Notes under the pieces: model-generated | Seen by the model: the letters and a program-made list of their open reading frames with translations, nothing else | What the model was told of the DNA's origin: nothing | Databases searched by the model: none | Translations under genes and position numbers: made by a program | In this document: piece by piece, positions 7,053 to 11,916 of the stretch | Numbering within the stretch: the first letter of the stretch is position 1 | Layout: every line of letters starts with the position of its first letter | Assembly: GCA_002842255.1 (NCBI GenBank) | Contig: PHCM01000025.1 | Location: 1-11,916 of the forward strand | Direction of reading: 5' to 3' | DNA from: Betaproteobacteria bacterium HGW-Betaproteobacteria-2 | GTDB taxonomy: Bacteria; Pseudomonadota; Gammaproteobacteria; Burkholderiales; Methylophilaceae | Length of the DNA: 11,916 nt

Positions 7053-7661
7053 ATGACTCAAGCTTCCACCACGTTGCGCGAACTGCTCGGACTCGGCCTG
7101 CAACTGACCCCGCTGAAGGACTCCGCCTTGATCATGATCGATTGCCAGAACACGTATCGCAGCGGCATCATGCAGCTGACCAGGGTTGAAGCGGCACTGC
7201 TGGAAGCGCAAAAACTGCTGAAGCTGGCGCGGGCCTTGAACATCCCTGTTTTTCATATCCAGCACGATGCCGGACCGGGCACACCGTATGACATCACGGC
7301 CCCGATCGGCGCGATTGCCGATGAGGTTGCGCCGATTGCCGGTGAACCGGTGATCGTCAAGCATTACCCGAATTCCTTCGTGCAGACCGATCTGGATCAG
7401 CACCTGAAAGCCGCCGGCATCAAGAACCTGGTACTGGCCGGCTTCATGACCCACATGTGCATCAATTCCACCGCGCACGGCGCCTTCAATCTGGGCTATG
7501 CCGTCACCGTGGTCGCCAGCACAACGGCCACGCGGCCGCTGCAGGCGGCCAACGGCAAGGTGCTGAGCGCAGCCGAGGTGCATGATGGCGCGATCGCTTC
7601 CACTCGCGACCTCTATGCCGCCATTGTCGATACGGTCGACGATCTGGCGGCCCATGCATGA
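7053..7661 (+). CDS. Isochorismatase-like cysteine hydrolase
   Basis: A 202-residue cytoplasmic alpha/beta hydrolase of the isochorismatase/nicotinamidase superfamily. The full Asp-Lys-Cys triad is visible: D30 in ALIMIDCQNTY, K103 in VIVKHYPNSF and C136 in GFMTHMCINST. The Met-Thr-His before the catalytic Cys and the Asn-Ser-Phe segment (107-109) are typical of the group often labelled cysteine hydrolase, near YcaC-like and streptothricin-hydrolase-like enzymes. A metal-binding nicotinamidase insert is not evident, so pyrazinamidase/nicotinamidase activity is less likely. The start ATG has AAGGAAA (7042-7048) upstream. The Na+/phosphate transporter gene starts 38 bases after its stop, and the two probably share a transcript, but no functional link is obvious. 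The substrate is unknown. Confidence 0.88.
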   Translation: MTQASTTLRELLGLGLQLTPLKDSALIMIDCQNTYRSGIMQLTRVEAALLEAQKLLKLARALNIPVFHIQHDAGPGTPYDITAPIGAIADEVAPIAGEPVIVKHYPNSFVQTDLDQHLKAAGIKNLVLAGFMTHMCINSTAHGAFNLGYAVTVVASTTATRPLQAANGKVLSAAEVHDGAIASTRDLYAAIVDTVDDLAAHA

Positions 7662-7699
7662 GTCAGGATTCACCTAACCTTCGAACAGGTCGTCATTAA

Positions 7700-9385
7700 A
7701 TGCTGGAAGTCTTGTTTCCCTTTGTCGGTGGTTTGGGCCTATTTCTCATCGGCATGATGTTGCTGTCCGACGGCTTGGTCGCCTTTGCCGGCTCCAATCT
7801 CAAGCGTGCGCTGGTGCGTTTCACCGGCACGCCCTACAAGGCTTTCGCCTCCGGCACGCTGGTGACGGTGCTGGTGCAATCGTCCTCGGCTACCGCAGTG
7901 ACGCTGATCGGTTTCGTCAGTGCCGGTCTCATCACTTTCTCGCAAGCTATCGGCGTACTGATCGGAGCTAGCCTCGGCAATACGGCGACCGGCTGGATCG
8001 TCGCCGAACTCGGCCTCAAGGTGAATCTGGGTTTCTATACGCTGATACTGATCGGCGTCGGCGCACTTCTCAAGTTGCTGGGACGTGGCCGTTGGGCAGC
8101 GATGGGCATGGCGCTGGCAGGTTTCGGCCTGCTGTTCCACGGGCTGAGTGTGCTGCAACAGGCCATGGCCGGATTGTCTGGCGTATTCAATCTGGCCGAT
8201 CTGCCGGTGGGCGGCTATGGCGCCCGCATCATAATCATGCTGTTCGGGCTGGCACTGACCGCCGTATTGCAATCATCATCGGCCGCCATCGCCACAACGC
8301 TGACTGCACTCTATACCAACACCATCAACTTCGATCAGGCGGCCTCGCTGGTGGTCGGCGCCGCTATCGGTACGACGGTGTCAGGCGCGCTGGTAGCGAT
8401 TGGCGCCACTGTCTATGCCAAGCGCACTGCGTTGGCCTACATCCTGTTCAATCTGGCAGCCGGCCTCATTGGCATCATGCTGCTGCCGCTCTTTCTTTAC
8501 CTGATCCAGCTGCTGGGCGAGTTCACGCTGATCGAGCCGGACGCCACTACGCTGGTGGCATTCCATACCTTTTTCATCCTGATCGGAGTCGTCCTGTTTC
8601 TGCCGTTCACAGCCGGTTTCGCCCGCGTTGTCGAACGCATGTTGCCGGACACGGAGGATGGTCTGGTGCAAAGACTGGATGACAGTCTGCTCAACATCCC
8701 GGCAGTGGCGCTCGAAGCCTCACAGCGCACTATAGAAGAACTGGCCGGTGTTTTGTTCAAGACTTATGGGGATATTCTGGCCATGGCGCAATCGGCCAAA
8801 ACCGACAACGAACTGAAACAGGTGGAACACGCGCTGGACGATACCTTTGATTTCGTGACCCGCATCCAGCTGCCGCCGGAAGAGGATGTGCAGGCCGAGC
8901 AGCGCATCGCCCAACTGCACGCCATCGACCATCTGCTGCGCTTGCGTCACCGCCTCGGCGATATCGCCAGGGCCAATATCGATTTCGCCAACCCGGTCTA
9001 TCAGTCTGCGCAGCAAAGCAGTCGTAGCATGATCCATCTGGTGCAAAGAGGGCTGGCCGAGAAAACGCTGTCACCTTATCTGGAGGAGATCGACCATGAA
9101 GCCGATCAGCTGGCGGTTTACGTGCATCAGGCGCGGCACGAAATTTTGCAGAAGGTCATGCCCAGCAGCCGGGCGTTGAATACGCTACACACCACCGACG
9201 TTTTCCGCTGGATGGAACGCACCGGCCACCACATCTGCCGAATTTGCTACTACCTGTCACAAGGGCGTGGCAGCAATGGCAAATCACAAATGACGGATGA
9301 AATGCCAGAAGAGCGGAGTGAAAGTGACTCGGATGCGCTTGAGGAATCCCGTCTGGACGATGTCACAAGCAACTCAAAACAGTAA
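7700..9385 (+). CDS. Na+/phosphate cotransporter family protein with PhoU-like tail
   Basis: A 561-residue inner-membrane protein. The first about 310 residues hold hydrophobic segments arranged as an inverted repeat typical of the NptA/YjbB Na/Pi-cotransporter II family: QSSSATAVT at 60-68 and QSSSAAIATT at 191-200, each followed by a glycine-rich GASLGNTATG (89-98) or GAAIGTTVSG (220-229). From about 340 to 520 is a helical PhoU-like cytoplasmic domain. The last about 45 residues are acidic and Ser-rich, probably disordered. The length fits E. coli YjbB-like proteins (about 540). Members move phosphate coupled to Na+, and YjbB is linked to phosphate export. Direction cannot be told here. 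Only a weak ribosome-binding site (AGGT, 7687-7690) is present, fitting co-transcription with the preceding hydrolase gene. It is convergent with the cyclophilin gene. Confidence 0.93.
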   Translation: MLEVLFPFVGGLGLFLIGMMLLSDGLVAFAGSNLKRALVRFTGTPYKAFASGTLVTVLVQSSSATAVTLIGFVSAGLITFSQAIGVLIGASLGNTATGWIVAELGLKVNLGFYTLILIGVGALLKLLGRGRWAAMGMALAGFGLLFHGLSVLQQAMAGLSGVFNLADLPVGGYGARIIIMLFGLALTAVLQSSSAAIATTLTALYTNTINFDQAASLVVGAAIGTTVSGALVAIGATVYAKRTALAYILFNLAAGLIGIMLLPLFLYLIQLLGEFTLIEPDATTLVAFHTFFILIGVVLFLPFTAGFARVVERMLPDTEDGLVQRLDDSLLNIPAVALEASQRTIEELAGVLFKTYGDILAMAQSAKTDNELKQVEHALDDTFDFVTRIQLPPEEDVQAEQRIAQLHAIDHLLRLRHRLGDIARANIDFANPVYQSAQQSSRSMIHLVQRGLAEKTLSPYLEEIDHEADQLAVYVHQARHEILQKVMPSSRALNTLHTTDVFRWMERTGHHICRICYYLSQGRGSNGKSQMTDEMPEERSESDSDALEESRLDDVTSNSKQ

Positions 9386-9389
9386 TCGC

Positions 9390-9406
9390 AGCTGACTATT
9401 TCAGCT
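9390..9406. other. Hairpin in a 10-bp convergent gap
   Basis: AGCTGA-CTATT-TCAGCT is a perfect 6-bp inverted repeat spanning the space between the transporter and cyclophilin stop codons and including the cyclophilin stop. There is no T tract in either direction, so it is at most a weak terminator or an RNA 3' end protector. Confidence 0.3.
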
Positions 9407-9941
9407 CGATCGACTCGATCACCACCGGCTGCGTCGGCACGTCACCCGGCCACACCGGCGCACGCGAGATCTTCTCCACCAGCTCCATGCCGTTCGTCAC
9501 CTTGCCGAACACGGCATAACCCCAGCCCTTTTCATCTTTTGATTTGTGGTCCAGAAACGCATTGTCCGCCACGTTGATGAAAAACTGCGCGCTCGCTGAA
9601 TGCGGGTCGGCAGTACGCGCCATGGCGATCGTGCCGGTCAGGTTCTTCAGCCCGTTATCCGCCTCGTTCTGAATCGAAGGCCCGGTCGGCTCCTCCTTCA
9701 TGTCCGCCGTCATGCCGCCGCCCTGAATCATGAAACGGCGGATGGTGCGGTGAAAGATTGTGCCGTTGTAATGCCCGCTCTTCACATGGCCGAGAAAATT
9801 CTCCACCGTCTTCGGCGCCTTGGCGCTATCCAGTTCGACGACGATGGGCCCGAGGCTGGTGTTGATCTGCACCGTGGGCTCGGCGTGGGCGGTAAAACTT
9901 ATGAGGGTGACAACGATGAAAATACTAAGCTTTTGTAGCAT
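9396..9941 (-). CDS. ppiA: Periplasmic peptidyl-prolyl cis-trans isomerase, cyclophilin type
   Basis: A 181-residue bacterial cyclophilin (PpiA/RotA-like) that speeds proline isomerisation during protein folding. A signal peptide (MLQKLSIFIVVTLISFTAHA, cleaved before Glu21) sends it to the periplasm. The catalytic core is visible: FHRTI (63-67, Arg65 being the key catalytic residue), MIQGGG (71-76), IAMAR (105-109), SAQFFINVA (117-125), and Trp140 in GWGYAVFGKV. The length fits the family. AAGGA lies about nine bases before the ATG at 9939-9941. It points away from the upstream IclR gene's end, with a 116-base gap. The cytoplasmic paralogue PpiB lacks a signal peptide, which argues for the ppiA name. 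Confidence 0.93.
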   Translation of the reverse strand: MLQKLSIFIVVTLISFTAHAEPTVQINTSLGPIVVELDSAKAPKTVENFLGHVKSGHYNGTIFHRTIRRFMIQGGGMTADMKEEPTGPSIQNEADNGLKNLTGTIAMARTADPHSASAQFFINVADNAFLDHKSKDEKGWGYAVFGKVTNGMELVEKISRAPVWPGDVPTQPVVIESIELK

Positions 9942-10057
9942 GTGAAATCCTTGTTTACAGTTGGTCTCAGATAAAAATCAGCGTATGGCGCGCTGGCAGC
10001 GATTTTATAAATTGGTGATGCATGTAGCCATGGTTGCATCGAGCGCTAACTTGCCAA

Positions 10058-10858
10058 TCAAGTAGCTTTGTTCGTTTTCAGATACAAATCGTTCGAAATT
10101 TTTTCAGCAGTTTTTTGCAGCTGGGTCAGGCAGTTTTGCCACTGCACTTCGTTTAGCCAGCCGGTGATATAGGTCGTCCCGATACCCGCGATCGGGTAAC
10201 CATCGGGATCACAGATCGCCACGCCGATCGCGCTGGTCGTGCGGTCCAGAATGATGCTGTCGTAGGTGCTATATCCGTTTTTGATGGCTTCATCGACCGC
10301 CCTGCGAAACCCGGTTTCATCAAACCCTTCTATCCGGTGATAACGCGACAGATTGGCGTTGATGATGGATTCCACTTCGTTGCGCGGCAGGCGCGACATC
10401 ATGGCCAGGCAGCTGGGGCTCATGCCGAATGGCCCGCGCATTCCAACTCGACCTTGCCCGACCTGTATCTGCGACGAGCTTTCATAGCGGCCGATGCACA
10501 CCATGTCGAGGCCGGAACGCACGCCCATGTAGACCACCTGATTCAGTTGTTCGGCCAGTACGCTCAGATGGGTGGTGGCGATTTGCTCAATCGGGTTGCG
10601 GCTGATCGCGGAATAGCCGAGTGCGGCCAGACCCATTGCCAGGTTGAATCGCGCCGATACTTCATCCCGGCGGACCCAGCCATGTTCGAGCAAGGTGTTG
10701 AGTACACGGTGAATGGTGGGGCGAGGTAGCGATGTTCGTGCCACCAGTTCGGTCAATGAGCTGCCTTTGCGGGATCCGCTGGCGATGGCTTCCAACAGCA
10801 GAAGAGCCCGGTTCAGGCTGCCTGGCTGTGCATTCTTGTGCTGTGGGTTCGGTTCCAT
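10058..10858 (-). CDS. IclR-family transcriptional regulator
   Basis: A 266-residue DNA-binding regulator. The N-terminal winged helix-turn-helix (about 14-75) shows LNRALLLLEAIA, then SLTELVARTSLPRPTIHRVLNTLLEHGWV with a recognition helix around 45-57. The C-terminal effector domain (about 90-255) has the family's GRYESSSQIQVGQGRVG-like stretch, GMSPSCLAMMSRLP and the end motif AIGVAICDPDGYPIAGIG. IclR proteins sense small organic acids or aromatics and bind palindromes near their own and neighbouring genes. AAGGA precedes the ATG at 10856-10858. The gene diverges from a PNPOx-like gene, with two matching palindromes in the shared 143-base gap. The effector is unknown. Confidence 0.94.
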   Translation of the reverse strand: MEPNPQHKNAQPGSLNRALLLLEAIASGSRKGSSLTELVARTSLPRPTIHRVLNTLLEHGWVRRDEVSARFNLAMGLAALGYSAISRNPIEQIATTHLSVLAEQLNQVVYMGVRSGLDMVCIGRYESSSQIQVGQGRVGMRGPFGMSPSCLAMMSRLPRNEVESIINANLSRYHRIEGFDETGFRRAVDEAIKNGYSTYDSIILDRTTSAIGVAICDPDGYPIAGIGTTYITGWLNEVQWQNCLTQLQKTAEKISNDLYLKTNKAT

Positions 10859-10870
10859 TTAATCCTTATG

Positions 10871-10885
10871 GTCCGATTATCGGAC
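10871..10885. promoter_or_regulatory. Palindromic operator 1, probable IclR autoregulatory site
   Basis: GTCCGAT-T-ATCGGAC is a perfect 15-bp palindrome ending 13 bases before the IclR start codon. The length and GTCC/GGAC ends resemble IclR-family operators. In this position it would block transcription or elongation of the regulator's own gene. Confidence 0.65.
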
Positions 10886-10905
10886 ATATAAATTCATCGA
10901 ATGGA

Positions 10906-10935
10906 TTGACTTAAATATTTATAAATCAATAAGAT
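10906..10935 (+). promoter_or_regulatory. Candidate promoter of the PNPOx-like gene
   Basis: TTGACT (10906-10911), an 18-base spacer, and TAAGAT (10930-10935) give the best rightward sigma-70 match in this AT-rich gap. Operator 2 lies about 30 bases downstream of the predicted start point. A leftward candidate for the IclR gene overlaps it (TTGTTT and TATAAA on the minus strand). Confidence 0.4.
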
Positions 10936-10967
10936 TGTATCAAACAATCAGTATTATTTTTATAAAA

Positions 10968-10982
10968 GTCCATTAATCGGAC
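10968..10982. promoter_or_regulatory. Palindromic operator 2 in front of the PNPOx-like gene
   Basis: GTCCATT-A-ATCGGAC shares the GTCC...GGAC frame and the whole right arm with operator 1, with two changes in the left arm. Its centre is 97 bases from that of operator 1, and it ends 19 bases before the ATG at 11002, just upstream of the ribosome-binding site. It is probably bound by the divergent IclR protein. Confidence 0.6.
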
Positions 10983-11001
10983 AAGTGTGAAAGGAGGGTT
11001 C

Positions 11002-11658
11002 ATGCAAGGACTTTATGGCAAGCAGCACCGGGCGTTACAGCAGGACTTTGATACGGTGAAACTGGCGGATGCCGTGCACGGCAATATCGTCTGCACTGAA
11101 ATCGGCGAAGAGCATCGCGGCTTCATCGAGAGCCGCGACATGTTCTTCCTGACGACCATCGATCATCGTGGTTATCCCACCTGTTCATACAAAGGTGGAA
11201 GTCCGGGATTCCTCAAGATCATCGACAGTAAAACGCTGGCGTTCCCGAGTTTTGACGGCAACGGCATGTTCCTGTCCATGGGCAACATTTCCATCAACAA
11301 CCAGATCGGCATGCTGCTGATCGACTTCGAAACGCCGCACCGCATCCGCATCCACGGCAATGCCTCGATTCACCGTGATGAACAATCGCTCAAGATGTTC
11401 CTCGGCGCGGAGGTGGTTGTCCTTGTGGAGGTCGCTGAAATTTTTGTTAACTGCCCGCGATACATCCACCGCTACAAGCGCGTCGCCAGCGCAAAGCATG
11501 TGCCGCAGGTAAACGTGCCTGTGGCCCTGCCGCAATGGAAGCGGATAGAGGGCTTGCAGGAAGCGCTTCCTGCCAGGGATAAACATATCGCCGAGGCCTT
11601 GGGCGGCACGATCACCCCGGAACAATATGTCGAGTTGGTAATGAAAGGCGAAGCCTGA
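11002..11658 (+). CDS. Pyridoxamine 5'-phosphate oxidase-like FMN-binding protein
   Basis: A 218-residue protein with the split-barrel fold used by PNPOx-like flavoproteins. ESRDMFFLTTIDHRGYPTCSYKGGSPGFLKIID (about 43-75) is the characteristic first half, followed by FPSFDGNGMFLSMGNISINNQIGMLLIDF and RIRIHGNASIH. The RYIHRYKR segment (about 153-160) near the end is typical of this group, which binds FMN or F420. The true substrate is unknown; it is not PdxH, which is more conserved around its PLP site. The ATG at 11002 is chosen because AAGGAGG (10991-10997) lies just before it; the in-frame GTG at 10987 would put that site inside the gene. It is probably controlled by the divergent IclR protein and may be co-transcribed with the DUF1097-like gene 85 bases on. 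Confidence 0.87.
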   Translation: MQGLYGKQHRALQQDFDTVKLADAVHGNIVCTEIGEEHRGFIESRDMFFLTTIDHRGYPTCSYKGGSPGFLKIIDSKTLAFPSFDGNGMFLSMGNISINNQIGMLLIDFETPHRIRIHGNASIHRDEQSLKMFLGAEVVVLVEVAEIFVNCPRYIHRYKRVASAKHVPQVNVPVALPQWKRIEGLQEALPARDKHIAEALGGTITPEQYVELVMKGEA

Positions 11659-11698
11659 GATGGTGCGCGCAGCGGACTCAAAAAACGGTTACTGATGG

Positions 11699-11718
11699 CC
11701 GGTTCAAACCGGAATTTT
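11699..11718 (+). terminator. Weak hairpin between the PNPOx-like and DUF1097-like genes
   Basis: CCGGT-TCAA-ACCGG (11699-11712) is followed by AATTTT. The stem is short and the T tract is four bases, so it would give at most partial termination. Confidence 0.3.
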
Positions 11719-11743
11719 ATGGATGACTGATGAAAGGATAGAC

Positions 11744-11916
11744 ATGACTCAACTCAATGCAGCGACATTCAGCGCATTCGCACTGACGACGATCGTTCTT
11801 TACGTGCTTGGATTCTTTACCTTTATACCGCCGTGGGCCGTGTTCATCACATGGGCATGTTTTTTTCATATGGATGGCGGCGCCAATCGCAATCATGCAT
11901 TTGTCGCGACCATCAC
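11744..11916 (+). CDS. DUF1097-like inner-membrane protein (3' end cut off)
   Basis: The first 57 residues of a membrane protein that runs off the window. The ATG at 11744 has GAAAGGA (11731-11737) upstream. The visible part has a hydrophobic helix (about 8-35), then PPWAVFITWACFFHMDGGANRN, resembling the WA-x-F-x-x-W-A-x-FF-GG pattern of DUF1097 proteins such as E. coli YcdZ. The molecular function of that family is not established. Its position after the PNPOx-like gene suggests shared IclR control. Confidence 0.65.
   Translation, partial: MTQLNAATFSAFALTTIVLYVLGFFTFIPPWAVFITWACFFHMDGGANRNHAFVATI

Noticed and set aside
7032..7673. 213-codon open frame antisense to the isochorismatase-like gene
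   Set aside because: It mirrors codon structure of a strongly supported gene; composition is low-meaning and no family is recognisable.
7739..8272. 177-codon antisense frame within the transporter gene
   Set aside because: Rich in Gln/His/Asp as expected from reading membrane codons backwards; the sense frame is a clear Na/Pi transporter.
10017..10040. GATGCA...TGCATC inverted repeat after the IclR gene as a terminator
   Set aside because: Six-bp arms around a 12-base loop with no T tract in the minus direction; too weak to call.
10987..11001. GTG start for the PNPOx-like gene
   Set aside because: The strong AAGGAGG would then be inside the gene; ATG at 11002 follows it directly.
1..11916. 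CRISPR array, phage genes or known defence system
   Set aside because: No regularly spaced repeats, phage structural genes, nucleases or transposases are visible in any frame.

Overview
The window looks like an ordinary chromosomal stretch of a Gram-negative proteobacterium. The evidence is an outer-membrane-type alanine-zipper lipoprotein, a periplasmic L,D-transpeptidase and a periplasmic cyclophilin. The protein families, moderate GC content and a short interspersed repeat starting CAGGCCGTTGAAAAAC suggest a betaproteobacterium, possibly Nitrosomonadales/Gallionellaceae-like; that placement is inference. There are eleven protein genes (the first and last cut by the window edges), one tRNA-Asp, one MITE-like repeat, two good terminators and two clear sets of operator-like palindromes. 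No CRISPR array, transposase, phage gene or recognised defence system is visible.

Region 1 (1-4657). The 3' nine-tenths of ahpF (peroxide-reductase NADH/disulfide flavoprotein) ends at a rho-independent terminator. Convergent to it is a two-gene minus-strand operon: a stand-alone di-iron metallo-beta-lactamase-fold protein of the ODP/flavodiiron type, whose stop codon overlaps the start of a 722-residue GAF-like/GGDEF/EAL protein (TAATG). Both c-di-GMP domains keep their catalytic motifs. The pair resembles an oxygen (or NO/redox) sensor wired to c-di-GMP turnover, and it is preceded by a cluster of GGATATT half-sites overlapping a candidate promoter. tRNA-Asp(GUC) lies just upstream on the same strand.

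Region 2 (4658-7052). A 143-bp element with 16-bp terminal inverted repeats sits immediately in front of a small cupin gene. Then comes a small Ala-rich lipoprotein (Lpp/OprI-like, C-terminal Lys) with a strong terminator. It is convergent with a LysM/YkuD L,D-transpeptidase of the ErfK/YbiS type. Together these could make a lipoprotein-to-peptidoglycan anchoring pair.

Region 3 (7053-9941). An isochorismatase-like cysteine hydrolase is followed after 38 bp by a Na+/phosphate cotransporter-like protein with a PhoU-like tail. This meets a periplasmic cyclophilin gene tail to tail, with only 10 bp between stop codons.

Region 4 (9942-11916). An IclR-family regulator is divergent from a pyridoxamine-phosphate-oxidase-like (FMN split-barrel) gene and the start of a DUF1097-like membrane protein. 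Two GTCC...GGAC palindromes, one near each start codon, predict a local IclR-controlled circuit.
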